Shown here: piece after piece, positions 36,761 through 46,800 of the stretch
Position numbering within the stretch: position 1 is the first letter of the stretch
Layout: the number at the start of each line of letters is the position of its first letter
Assembly: GCF_010435915.1 (NCBI RefSeq)
Contig: NZ_JAAFZH010000005.1
Location: 124,001 to 188,000 of the forward strand
DNA: 64,000 nucleotides
Direction: 5' to 3'
From: Spirosoma terrae
GTDB taxonomy: Bacteria; Bacteroidota; Bacteroidia; Cytophagales; Spirosomataceae
The notes under the pieces: model-generated
The model's database searches: none
The model's input: only the letters and a program-made list of their open reading frames with translations
Told to the model about the DNA's origin: nothing
Made by a program: the position numbers and the translations under genes

Positions 36761-38293
36761 ATGCGGAACGTAACGGTTAACTTATGTGCCCTGATGCTGT
36801 TAGGGCACGTAGCGTTTGCTCAGAATACACTGTCGAAAGCGGAGCAACATCGTCCTCAGTATCATTTTTCGCCCAGAGCGCACTGGATGAATGACCCCAA
36901 TGGAATGATTTATTACAAAGGGACGTATCATCTGTTTTTTCAGTACTACCCCGATGGGAGTACCTGGGGACCCATGCACTGGGGACATGCCACCAGCAAG
37001 GATATGGTCCATTGGCATGAACAGCCTATTGCCTTGTATCCCGATAGTCTGGGCTATATTTTTTCGGGTAGTGCGGTATTGGATAGTAAGAACACCAGTG
37101 GGTTAGGTAAAAATGGGCAAGTACCTCTGGTGGCTATTTTCACCCATCATAATCCCCGTATGGAAAAAGAAAAAACCGGGAAGCATGAATACCAGAGCAT
37201 AGCCTATAGCCTCGACGAAGGAAAAACCTGGACGAAATATGCCGGTAATCCTGTACTGCCCAATCCGGGTATCAGCGATTTTCGCGATCCGAAGGTGCGG
37301 TGGTTTGAGCCAGCAAAAAAATGGATTATGACGCTGGCGACCAAAGATCACATTACGTTCTATTCGTCACCTAACTTAAAAGACTGGGCAAAGGAAAGCG
37401 AGTTTGGTAAAACCATTGGTGCGCATGGTGGCGTTTGGGAATGTCCGGATTTATTCCCACTACAACATAATGGAAAGCAGGTATGGGTGTTAATTGTCAA
37501 CATCAATCCGGGTGGCCCGAATGGTGGATCGTCGACGCAGTATTTTGTGGGCGATTTTGATGGGAAAACCTTCACACCGTTCTCGACCGATACCAAATGG
37601 ATGGACTACGGTGCTGACAACTATGCCGGTGTTACGTTCGCCAATACGGGCAGCCGAACCATCCTGATGGGCTGGATGAGCAACTGGCAGTACGCCAACG
37701 TAGTGCCAACCTCGCCCTGGCGAAGTGCGAACACCATACCGCGCGAACTTGGTCTGAAAGAAGTCAATAAAGAGCTATTCCTGACCTCCACGCCCGTCAA
37801 AGAGCTGGATGTGCTGAACAGTACAGGCTTTACGGTAAACAAACTGGCCGTCAAAGGGCAATATGACCTCACCGCAAAGGCAAACAACGAATCGGGCTTA
37901 TTTCGACTGGAGCTAGCTACTCAAAAAGCCGATGATTTTTCGATCGTACTGGCCAATGCAGAAGGCAATGAACTGGTGATCGGTTACGATAAAAAAGCCA
38001 ATGCGTACTACTTAGACCGGAGTAAATCTGGAACAATAGATTTTGAAAAAGGCTTCGGTAAACGGCATACCGCGCCCCGCCTGTCGACCACGCCGACTAT
38101 ATCGCTGACGGTAATGGCCGATGTCGCTTCTGTTGAACTATTCGCTGATAATGGTCTGACGGTTATGACCGACATATTCTTTCCTGAGAAACCGATGAAT
38201 AAGCTTTATCTGAAATCGGCCACTGGAATTACTGTCAGCAACATAACCTACAAGACGTTAAAACCGGCTCTGAGTAACGAGCAGAACAACTAG
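36761..38293 (+). CDS. GH32 fructan hydrolase (levanase / exo-inulinase type)
   Basis: Protein of 510 residues with a Sec signal peptide (LMLLGHVAFAQ). All three GH32 active-site acids are visible: nucleophile Asp in HWMNDPNGM (about residue 45), Asp of FRDPK (about 175, transition-state stabiliser) and acid/base Glu in VWECPDL (about 226). A C-terminal beta-sandwich follows (GLFRLELATQ, SVELFADNGLTVM). It hydrolyses beta-fructosidic bonds and releases fructose. The signal peptide without lipobox suggests a periplasmic place, consistent with an exo-acting enzyme downstream of SusC/D uptake. The start at ATG 36761 is preferred to a TTG seven codons earlier. Confidence 0.95.
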   Translation: MRNVTVNLCALMLLGHVAFAQNTLSKAEQHRPQYHFSPRAHWMNDPNGMIYYKGTYHLFFQYYPDGSTWGPMHWGHATSKDMVHWHEQPIALYPDSLGYIFSGSAVLDSKNTSGLGKNGQVPLVAIFTHHNPRMEKEKTGKHEYQSIAYSLDEGKTWTKYAGNPVLPNPGISDFRDPKVRWFEPAKKWIMTLATKDHITFYSSPNLKDWAKESEFGKTIGAHGGVWECPDLFPLQHNGKQVWVLIVNINPGGPNGGSSTQYFVGDFDGKTFTPFSTDTKWMDYGADNYAGVTFANTGSRTILMGWMSNWQYANVVPTSPWRSANTIPRELGLKEVNKELFLTSTPVKELDVLNSTGFTVNKLAVKGQYDLTAKANNESGLFRLELATQKADDFSIVLANAEGNELVIGYDKKANAYYLDRSKSGTIDFEKGFGKRHTAPRLSTTPTISLTVMADVASVELFADNGLTVMTDIFFPEKPMNKLYLKSATGITVSNITYKTLKPALSNEQNN

Positions 38294-38311
38294 TCAATAG
38301 TCGAAACAATG

Positions 38312-38350
38312 ATCCGCAATGCCATATATCGTCCATATGGCATTGCGGAT
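38312..38350. terminator. Perfect 16-bp hairpin terminator after GH32
   Basis: ATCCGCAATGCCATAT (38312-38327) pairs with 38335-38350 across a 7-base loop, followed by a T-rich run (ATTCTTTTTA). It lies between convergent genes and can serve both. Confidence 0.85.
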
Positions 38351-38357
38351 ATTCTTT

Positions 38358-39026
38358 TTAGACCGTTTCCCAGAACGTACACATCGCTTGTCTGAGCGTA
38401 AAGGATACGCCGTAAATAGCGATTTGTTTCCGATATAGCGTATATAAAGCTGCGAAATGAGGTATGTCGCGCAGTGTTGCCGAAGCCAAAGGCGATACGT
38501 CTAAAAAAGCAAGTACATCGTTATCGCCAATCTTAGCCCAGTCAGTTTCGTGCAATAAAGGTTCTTGTGTTTCGTAGGGAGCGCCTTTGTCGTCCGTTTC
38601 AGCCTGAAGATAATGGCCGTAAGCCGCTACCAGAAAAGCAACGCAGTGAACAGGTTTGTTCTGATCGACCAGTTCTGTAAGTACAGGCAGCAGGGAATCC
38701 GATAGATTCGCTAACCCATTAAAGCTCAGCGTCTCCAGCTGATCGTCGGCCATTTCGACAAATAAGTTGTCGAGAACATGATTTTTTAGCGTTATTCCTG
38801 TTTCGTTATCGGGTATGTTTAGTCCCGCGTAGGCAACGCGCTGAACGAATACATCCAGGTAATTGCGAAGTACGGTATCATTCATGGCTTCGTAAACGTT
38901 GCGGTAGCCCGCCAGTAATGCGGGATACATGACAGCGCTACGGGAGGTGTTCAGAAGCCGTTTATAGTGTTGTTCGTCTATTGCTGGCAGATCGTCCGTC
39001 AGCAGCTGATACGTTGGATATGACAT
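38358..39026 (-). CDS. Stand-alone mannitol-dehydrogenase C-terminal-like domain protein
   Basis: Protein of 222 residues. The N-terminal part matches the start of the C-terminal domain of long-chain mannitol dehydrogenases / fructuronate reductases: HYKRLLNTSRSAVMYPALLAGY, then EAMNDTVLRNYLDVF and the helical bundle with KPVHCVAFLVAAYGHYL. The whole Rossmann NAD-binding domain is absent. In the family the active-site motif is K....N..H; here the N remains but the Lys position is Tyr and the His is Arg, so catalysis is not expected. No remnant of the first domain lies directly upstream. It may be a repurposed domain or a decayed but still open gene. The function is unknown. Confidence 0.6.
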   Translation of the reverse strand: MSYPTYQLLTDDLPAIDEQHYKRLLNTSRSAVMYPALLAGYRNVYEAMNDTVLRNYLDVFVQRVAYAGLNIPDNETGITLKNHVLDNLFVEMADDQLETLSFNGLANLSDSLLPVLTELVDQNKPVHCVAFLVAAYGHYLQAETDDKGAPYETQEPLLHETDWAKIGDNDVLAFLDVSPLASATLRDIPHFAALYTLYRKQIAIYGVSFTLRQAMCTFWETV

Positions 39027-39081
39027 AATAGTGAGGTCTTATAGCTTGTTGAAGTCACACATACTGGTACCTGTCTGATCG

Positions 39082-39414
39082 TCAGGATATAGTTTGTGCA
39101 GCACTCATGCTGAGCAACTGCGACAGTGAGGGGTCGGCCACCAACGATTCGTTGTTTGCCTGACGAAGTGTTTTGGCAATTGTAATAATCTGATTGCCAA
39201 ATTTTCCCTGCTCTTCAATAGTTGCCTGATCATAATAGTCTTGACGAGTGGGCTCCCAGTAAAAAAGCTCAGTTTTAGCATCATAAATACCGAGTGGTGT
39301 TTGGCCTTGCTCATTGGAAAGGCGAGCTAAAACGGATTCTGCTTCGGCCTGGGTATCGTAGGAAATCTGTTGGTACTGGTTGTTAGCCAGATATATGATT
39401 GAAAAACGATTCAT
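39082..39414 (-). CDS. Small hypothetical protein
   Basis: Protein of 110 residues from the ATG at 39414; a longer form from 39462 adds an unlikely 16 residues. It begins MNRFSIIYLANNQYQQISYDTQ and contains LGIYDAKTELFYWEPTRQDYYDQ, a soluble alpha/beta look with no signal peptide. I recognise no family. The spacing of 55 bases to the mannitol-dehydrogenase-like gene on the same strand suggests a shared transcript. Confidence 0.55.
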   Translation of the reverse strand: MNRFSIIYLANNQYQQISYDTQAEAESVLARLSNEQGQTPLGIYDAKTELFYWEPTRQDYYDQATIEEQGKFGNQIITIAKTLRQANNESLVADPSLSQLLSMSAAQTIS

Positions 39415-40164
39415 GAGTTTGTCGGTTAAAGTGACCGCAGACCATTCGTAGCGAATGGTCAATCATTGACTGACGCCGTAACCAGCCATGCCTACTACCT
39501 GGATTGTGGCTAAAAGCGTCTATCTGTTGACGTTACATGCACTAGGGGCGTCACTGCCAGAGCCAGGATTACTGACGAAAAAACGAAAAAGGCTCGCCTG
39601 TATGCGTTGAGATAATGGCTAGTTGCCCGCTAAGATATTCCCCCCAAATGGCGTGGAAAGACGGGCTAGGCCTGCAAATATGACAGGATTTTGTTCGATA
39701 AAACCCAGGACGAATAATCGGGAAAAAGTCCAAAAAGATACCGATATAGCCTTTACTTTATTTCCTTTATGTATTGTGTATGATGAGTTCATGTCTGTTG
39801 TAATCTATTTATAATCAGTATAAAGAGCCAGGCCCAGAATAGGTCTTTGCTATTTACTAAACCTTTTGACAGACGGCAATAGTTTTGGTTTATTCGTAAA
39901 GTACAAAAAGTGCCTTTTATTTTTCAGCGAAAAAATAAATTATGCAAGCAATTCTTTAAGAATTTACATGTATAGATACGTAAATGGGCCGTAGCCTAAC
40001 CCTGATTTTCTGTTATATGCGCCTTTAAGCGCGGGGTAGACGACTGATTTTGAACTAGTTTAGCGGTACTAAAGGTCGGAGAAGGTGGCGGCTAATTGGG
40101 GGAGTTAAGCAAAAAGATCTGTCGCTTCAAGCCAATTTCTGGCTTGAAGCGATAGTAGACGGCT
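39415..40164. other. 750-base gene-free stretch
   Basis: No credible gene, RNA or hairpin stands out. Frames in it are short and begin with alternative starts. The 5' part (to about 39600) may carry the promoter of the minus-strand hypothetical gene. Confidence 0.45.
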
Positions 40165-40488
40165 TCAGCGATCCATTTTTCGCTCGCGTTCGTATTTTTC
40201 GCGAATGGCAGCTTCTACGTATGCCGTACTATTGAGTTGCTGGCTGACAATTTCCGCTACGTCGAGTGATACACCGTGAATGGGTAAGGTTATTTTTTCG
40301 TCGGTTTCATGAATAGCGTGATCGGCGGATAATGAGCGGACAGGGTGACCTATTAGGCGCCCCGACTCATCATATTCTCCCCAGAATTCCCAGTGTCTGG
40401 ATTGAAATAAATTACCGCCTACCGATTTAACCAGAATTTGTTTGTTATCAACTAAAAGCCGGATGTCGTATTTTTTAGTAGTTAACAT
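40165..40488 (-). CDS. Small hypothetical protein
   Basis: Protein of 107 residues from the ATG at 40488. A beta-rich start (MLTTKKYDIRLLVDNKQILV) with aromatic motif HWEFWGEYDESGRLIG is followed by a charged helical end (AAIREKYERERKMDR). No signal peptide, no membrane helix, no family recognised. It stands alone on the minus strand, about 220 bases downstream of the GH30 gene. Confidence 0.55.
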   Translation of the reverse strand: MLTTKKYDIRLLVDNKQILVKSVGGNLFQSRHWEFWGEYDESGRLIGHPVRSLSADHAIHETDEKITLPIHGVSLDVAEIVSQQLNSTAYVEAAIREKYERERKMDR

Positions 40489-40704
40489 AGTCTTACTAGG
40501 TGGTAAAAGCAAGCAGGCAAGGTGAGCCTGAAATCATTGCTTTTAACCGTTAAATTTGATGAAATGAAAATAGACAGGCCTCAATTGGTCGTAAGTCTGC
40601 TATTCGTTTGATCAAAAATGCGCACTTATCATCGTTGGTAAAAATGGAATCGACCAACAGCGAATTTGTCTGGCTGAAAACCAATTTTTAACCGACGAAC
40701 GTTT

Positions 40705-42132
40705 TTACCATACGTAGGTCCCTACGGAGCCAGCCGGTAACGATGTGTTCGTCAGTTTGCCTTTTTCGCGAATCGTAAACGTCTGTGGTTGTTCCTGCGT
40801 GTTCAATACAATTAACACGTTTCGGCCGTCGGGAGTTTTAAATGCTACGTTAGGTAGTGTTTCCGACGTGTTTGACTGGATACGTACTGAACCCGGACGT
40901 ACGAATTTTGATGCCACTGCTACGTTGTAATAAGCCGGGTTTCGGGTAATGGTATTACCGTCTACCGTTATTGCGCCTAAACATTCGGTGCAGCCGCCGG
41001 GCGTGTGGGGTTGTTGTTTAGGGTCGGCGGCCAGATTCCATTCCAACACCGTACGACTCCAGTTCCGGGTACCGCCAATAATCAGCGTTTTGACATGCCA
41101 GGCCAGATCGCCTTTCAGATTACCGGGGGCGCCAATCCATTGCTCCGTGAAGTACAGATTTTTGTCGGGGTGCGCGTTATGAACTTCCGTTAAAGCAGTA
41201 ATTGGGCCAGCGTAGAGGTGAAAAGCTGATCCGTCGACGTATTGCTTTGCTTCCGGGTCGTTCAGGATCGAAATAGGATATTCGGGGTGGTCGGCGTTGT
41301 GATCGTACAGGAAAATCTTTGTATCGATACCCGCTTTTTTGAAAGCCGGTCCCAGACTCTTTTTAATGAACGTCGCCTGATCTGGAGCGAGCATCAGCAA
41401 ACTGGGGTTATTGCCCGGATGCAGCGGTTCATTTTGAATCGTGATTGCATCGATCCCAATGCCTTCCGCCTTCATGCCCTGGATGTATTTGATGAAATAC
41501 TGGGCATACGTATCATAAAACTCGGGCTTCAAACTGCCACCTTTTGAGTTACTATTGGTTTTCATCCAGGTTGGAGGAGACCAGGGCGAACCCAGAATCT
41601 TAATGGCCGGATTGATCGCCAGAATTTCTTTCAGGATAGGGATCAGATGTTCCTGGTCGGGAGCCAGCGAAAATTTTTCCAAGTTGACATCGGTCTGGCC
41701 TTCGGGCAAATCATTGTAGGAGAAAACCCGGTCGTCGAGGTCCGATGCACCAATGCTGATGCGGAGGTAGCTGACGCCAATGCTATTGCCTTCGGTAGAA
41801 AACAACTCTTTTAATAAAGTGGCCCGTGCTTTGGTATCCATCTTATGAATCAGCATGGCGCTGCCACCCGTTAGGGTGTAGCCGAAGCCATCGATTGCCT
41901 GAAACGTCTGCGAGTCATCAATGTCGATGGTTGGCCCCTGACTGGGCGTATTACTGAATGCTAACTTGCCAGGTTGTTTGACAAACAGCGCTGAACGGTC
42001 TGGATTCGTTAGCCAGAACTCTATATCGTTAGACGTAGTGTGATTGAGGGTGTTACGTTGACAGCTTGTTCCAACACCTAACAAAGCCAGAAAAGAGAAG
42101 GTAGCGACCTTCTGTTTGAATGATGTATGCAT
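40705..42132 (-). CDS. GH30 family glucanase / glucosylceramidase-like lipoprotein
   Basis: Protein of 475 residues from the ATG at 42132, which gives a proper lipoprotein signal (FLALLGVGTSCQR). GH30 motifs are present in order: IDGFGYTLTGGSAM, YLRISIGASDLDD, SPWSPPTWMKTN, the acid/base Glu in TIQNEPLHPGNNPS, and the nucleophile Glu in LYFTEQWIGAPG. A C-terminal beta domain follows. GH30 enzymes of Bacteroidota with SusC/D often cut beta-1,6-glucan; glucosylceramidase activity is the other common one. It is downstream of the SusC/SusD pair on the same strand, after a long inverted repeat. The likely place is the outer membrane or cell surface. Confidence 0.93.
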   Translation of the reverse strand: MHTSFKQKVATFSFLALLGVGTSCQRNTLNHTTSNDIEFWLTNPDRSALFVKQPGKLAFSNTPSQGPTIDIDDSQTFQAIDGFGYTLTGGSAMLIHKMDTKARATLLKELFSTEGNSIGVSYLRISIGASDLDDRVFSYNDLPEGQTDVNLEKFSLAPDQEHLIPILKEILAINPAIKILGSPWSPPTWMKTNSNSKGGSLKPEFYDTYAQYFIKYIQGMKAEGIGIDAITIQNEPLHPGNNPSLLMLAPDQATFIKKSLGPAFKKAGIDTKIFLYDHNADHPEYPISILNDPEAKQYVDGSAFHLYAGPITALTEVHNAHPDKNLYFTEQWIGAPGNLKGDLAWHVKTLIIGGTRNWSRTVLEWNLAADPKQQPHTPGGCTECLGAITVDGNTITRNPAYYNVAVASKFVRPGSVRIQSNTSETLPNVAFKTPDGRNVLIVLNTQEQPQTFTIREKGKLTNTSLPAGSVGTYVW

Positions 42133-42213
42133 GAGCTTGAGTTCAGGATTCAATTTGTCACTTGCCATGTTGATGATTAGACTTCTATAAGTCTTTTAGG
42201 AGAGTTGATTACC

Positions 42214-42274
42214 CACGGAGGCACAGCGTTCACAAAGTCTTTCTAAAACTATCTGTGAACGCTGTGCCTCCGTG
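42214..42274. repeat. 21-bp perfect inverted repeat between susD and GH30
   Basis: CACGGAGGCACAGCGTTCACA (42214-42234, 21 bases) is exactly complementary to 42254-42274 with a 19-base loop. There is no T run, so an attenuating or mRNA-stabilising hairpin within the operon is as likely as a terminator; a dispersed repeat is also possible. Confidence 0.75.
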
Positions 42275-42283
42275 AGAAATCGA

Positions 42284-43744
42284 TTAATAGCCCGGATTCT
42301 GCTGAATCAGCGCATTATTGTTGATTTCGTTCTGTGGAATCGGGAACAGCAGATAATTGGCATCGCGCGCTCCGCGAACCTGCTGAATGATGTCCAGCGC
42401 GTTAATCCGGTGCGTTACGCTGGCATCGGCCTGTGTATGCCGTGCGTAACGTAACAGGTCGAACCACCGCTCCCCTTCAAACGCCAATTCTAACCGACGT
42501 TGGCGATCCACTTCGTCGCGGAACGTCTGTTTGGTCAGCGCAGCCAGCGTAAGAGCTGGCAAACCAGCGCGGGTGCGAACAGTATTCAACTGAGTCAGGG
42601 CCTCCTGATTCGGGCCATTTTGTTCGTTAGAGGCCTCGGCATACATCAGCATCACATCGGCCAGACGTAGTACGTAGTAGTTGTCAGGGCTGTTGAACGC
42701 GTTTGGATTACTCCGCCATTTATACACAAAAGGTCCGTTGTCGTTGGCATTGGCTGACCGACCCATCACAAAGCTGGCGTGGTTACGACCCGCCGATGTT
42801 ACTTCGCCCGTGAATTTCCAGCGCAGATCGATCAACGTATCGGCATACTGAAGCAGCTCCGCCGTTGGGATATTGAACTTCGGAAACGAATACGTAGCAG
42901 GAGGGGAGGGCAGCAGCAAATCTGGCAGGATAAAACCACCATCAGCATTTCCCGCAAACTGCACTTCTACGATCGATTCGGCATTATTATCGGGCGGGAA
43001 CAAGGCGTTGAAGCTCGGCGATAACTGGTATACACCGCTCGTAATAACCTTGTTGGCTGCGGTTGCGGCCTCGGTCCACTGCCGTTGGGTCAGATACGCA
43101 CGAGCCTGCAAGGCATTAACCGCCGTTTTGATGATACGTGTCCGATTGGCCGTTTGCCCGCCAAAGGTAGCTGCCGTAAGCTGTTCGGCTTGTTGCAGAT
43201 CGGTATTGATCTGAGCATACACCTGATCGGCTGTGGATCTGGCTAACGCCACAACGCCTGGATCGCCGGATTCGGTTGGTTCGAGTCGTAGCGGAACACC
43301 ACCATACATACGTACCAGATTGAAATAATGTAAGGCACGCAAAAAACGGGCCTCGCCCAGAATCTGATTCCGGCGTGTTTCGTTCATCGAAATTGCTGGT
43401 ACGTATCGCAAAACCGCGTTAGCCCGGTTGATACCAATGTAAGCGTGCTGGAACGTATTGTTCATCTGGCTGGTCAGTGGCGTCCAGATCAGGCGCTCCA
43501 TAGCATTTACATCGCCATTACTACTGGTTACGTTATCGGACGGCATTTCGCCTACTACGTTCAGGTCCTGGCCATAAACCCCCGTTTGTTGCAGTGCGTC
43601 GTAAGCCGCTGTCAGAGCTGCTTCGGCATCGTCGGCGCTGGTAAAGAAGTTTTCGGGCGTAATGCTGGGCAACGGTTGTTTATCCAGCACATTACAACTC
43701 GCCAAAAACAGGAAAGGAATGCAAAATATGATAAGACGTTTCAT
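42284..43744 (-). CDS. SusD-like lipoprotein of the GH30 locus
   Basis: Protein of 486 residues. A lipobox (FLFLASCNVL) follows a short signal, then LDKQPLPSITPENFFTS, typical of SusD. Helical repeats (RFLRALHYFNLVRMYGGVPLRL) and the C-terminal signature (RLADVMLMYAEASNEQ, RRLELAFEGERWFDLLRYARH, FPIPQNEINNN) are intact. It works as surface glycan-binding lid for the STN-SusC upstream. The ligand is probably the GH30 substrate. Confidence 0.95.
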   Translation of the reverse strand: MKRLIIFCIPFLFLASCNVLDKQPLPSITPENFFTSADDAEAALTAAYDALQQTGVYGQDLNVVGEMPSDNVTSSNGDVNAMERLIWTPLTSQMNNTFQHAYIGINRANAVLRYVPAISMNETRRNQILGEARFLRALHYFNLVRMYGGVPLRLEPTESGDPGVVALARSTADQVYAQINTDLQQAEQLTAATFGGQTANRTRIIKTAVNALQARAYLTQRQWTEAATAANKVITSGVYQLSPSFNALFPPDNNAESIVEVQFAGNADGGFILPDLLLPSPPATYSFPKFNIPTAELLQYADTLIDLRWKFTGEVTSAGRNHASFVMGRSANANDNGPFVYKWRSNPNAFNSPDNYYVLRLADVMLMYAEASNEQNGPNQEALTQLNTVRTRAGLPALTLAALTKQTFRDEVDRQRRLELAFEGERWFDLLRYARHTQADASVTHRINALDIIQQVRGARDANYLLFPIPQNEINNNALIQQNPGY

Positions 43745-43760
43745 ATAGCTAATGAGTGAG

Positions 43761-43829
43761 TGATAGAATGATTGATTGAATGATGTTCTAACTGGTATTC
43801 TATCATTTACTCAATCAATCATTCTATCA
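43761..43829. repeat. 19-bp perfect inverted repeat between susC and susD
   Basis: TGATAGAATGATTGATTGA (43761-43779) pairs with 43811-43829 across a 31-base loop; it abuts the susC stop codon. An intercistronic hairpin here can lower susD or protect susC mRNA. Confidence 0.7.
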
Positions 43830-46800
43830 TTAAAATGTGACACTAAGACCGGCTGTATAGGTCCGGGCTTGCGGATAAACACCGAAGTCGCGGCCAAAAC
43901 CAACGGATGAGAATGGATCAGCACTAACTTCAGGATCATAGCCACTGTAATTGGTGAACGTGAGCAGGTTTTGTCCGGTCAGATAAACGCGAACACCGTT
44001 GATTTTTGCCTTATTGATGAACTTGCTGGGCAGGTTGTAGGCAATCGTCAGGTTTTTCAGACGAACGTAGGTGCCATCTTCAATGAACCGGGTCGAAAAT
44101 CGGTTATTCTGGTTCGGATCGTAACGTACCGCGCGCGGCATGGTCGTGTTCGTATTCGTTGGTGTCCAGCGATTTAATACGGCCGTGGTCTGGTTCAGCG
44201 GATCAGACATCCCTTCAATCGTTACGCGGTTCTGGTTGTAGATGTCGTTACCGAAACTACCCTGGAAGAACAGGCTCAATTCAAATCCTTTGTACGAGAA
44301 ATTGTTGGTAAAACCAGCAATGAAGTTCGGGTTAGGATTTCCGATAATGGTCCGGTCGTTGGCGTCGATTCGGCCGTCGCCGTTCAGGTCCGCAAAGCGA
44401 ATATCGCCTGGTTGTGGCTGACCTGGCTGCGTGGGAGCGCCCGCAATTTCGTCGGCCGTCTGGAAAATACCCTGCACAACGTAGCCATAGAAAGCGCCCA
44501 GCGGTGCTCCTTTTTGCGTGATAGTGTACGTACCGATAATGGTCCGGTCTACCTCTTGGCCCTGATCGTTACGTAGCGTACCAATATCGACCACTTTATT
44601 GCGGTTCAGTGAGAAGTTCAGATTACTGGACCAGTTAAAGCCGTTGCCTTCGCTCTGGATATTGGTGGAGTTCAGGCCAATTTCAAATCCTTTGTTCTGA
44701 ACCGTACCAATATTTTGGGTCGTCTGTGGATCTAACGCACCAGCGTTGTACGGAAGAGGCACGTTTGTCAGCAGGTTTTTCGTCTGTTTCAGATACGCAT
44801 CTACGTTAACGGTCAGCCGATCTTTGAAAAGGCCAAGATCAACACCCGCGTTGTACTGGTACGTTGTTTCCCAGCTCAGCAGTGCATTCCCGATTCGGTT
44901 TGGCGCGATACCACCTGCAATGCCAGTACCATCGGCGTAGTTATACCCTGAACCATACGTACTGAATCGGTCGTAGGCACCAATCTCCTGGTTGCCATTG
45001 GCCCCAAAGCTGGCCCGTACTTTCAGGTCGTTAACCGCCGAATTCTGTGGGAAGAAACCTTCACGCGATACACGCCATCCTAACGATACGGCTGGGAAAT
45101 AACCGAAGCGATTGCCTGGAGCAAACCGGCTCGATCCGTCGGCCCGTAAGCTCAACGTAGCCAGATAACGTTCGTCGTAGTTATAAATCGCGCGGGCAAA
45201 CAGGCTAAATAGGCCCCACTGATCCTGGTAGCTCGATGGCCGCGTAAACTGCGTACCTGCCGACAGATAAGGAACCGAATTTGACGGGAAGCCGGTGACC
45301 GAAGCGCCCGAGGTAAATCGGTCAGACACCTGCGTCGACTGACCTGCCAGCAGCGTCAGGTTATGCTTATCGCCAAGGTTCGGGTCGTAGGTCAGCGTAT
45401 TTTCCCACAACCAGATCAGTTGCTGATTGGTACCCGTACGGGCACTACCGCGTGTGGCTGGGCTGGCGTTCTGCATTCCCGGATAATTACGGGAGATGAA
45501 CTCGTTTTCAATCTGTGACCGGAAATCCAGACCTAGCGAGCTTTTGAATGTCAGGTTTTTCAATACGTCGAATTCGCCGTAGGCATTGCCGATCACCTGG
45601 TAAATGACGGCGTTATTGCGCGTTTCCAGCAGGTTTCCAACGGGGTTATCGAACTGCTGGAATGGGTTGATGCTATACGTACCGTCGGCATTGCGGATCG
45701 GGATCGTTGGGATCTGCGCCAGCGCACCCAGAACCGTACCGGAATTTCCAGCCCCCAGCTCACTCCGAACACTACCGTTGGTATTGGTACGGCTCAGGTT
45801 CAGACTGGTTCCCAGTCGGAAACGAGTACTCATCTGCTGGTCGAGGTTCAGCTTGAAACTGTAGCGGTCGAATCCAGAGTTCAGCGCAATACCGTCCTGT
45901 TTGAAATACCCACCCGATACGTAGTACTTGGTTTTATCCGTACCACCGCTCAGGCTAACCTGGTAGTTACGGATAGCGGCCTGCCGATACACAGCATCCT
46001 GCCAGTCGGTATTGTAGGGCAACGAATCCAGGTTGGTGAACGCTGGCGACTGACCGGCGGCAGCCTGGGCATCGTTATAATACTCGGCAAACTGACGCGA
46101 GTTCAGCAGCGGTATTTTCCGGCGCAATTGCTGAGTACCGTAGTAAGCACTGAAATTAACCTGCGCTTTTCCGGTTTTACCACGTTTGGTGGTGATAACC
46201 ACAACGCCATTGGAAGCCCGCAAGCCGTAAATAGCCGCAGCCGCCCCATCTTTCAGTACGTCGATCGATTCAATATCGCTGGGATTCAGCGTATTCAATG
46301 GATTCGGACGCTGGTTACCAACGCCTAGTTCGCGATCATAAGTTGGTAGAACAGGTACGCCGTCGATAACGTAGAGGGGCGAGTTCGTCAAACTGACGGA
46401 GTTATTACCACGAATCCGAACGTTGATCCCCGCACCCGGCGCACCCGTTGGCGACGTAACCTGAATACCGGGAGCCTGTCCTTGCAAAGCCTGATCGAAA
46501 CCCGCTACGGGTTGGCGTTCCAGCGATTGGCTATTGACCGACGTAACGGCGGTGGTTAGCTCCTGCCGACGCTGGGTACCGTACCCAACCACCACCACTT
46601 CAGAAAGCGACTGTACATCAGTTGCCAGCGTTACGTTCAGCGTGGTTTGGCCATTAACAGGGACTTCTTTGCTCTGAAAACCAACAAAGCTGAACACCAG
46701 CACAGCGTTATTGTCCGGTACGTTCAGGGTGAAATTCCCGTTTACATCCGTTACGGTTCCTGTTGTTGTTCCTTTAATCACAACGCTCACGCCGGGCAGC

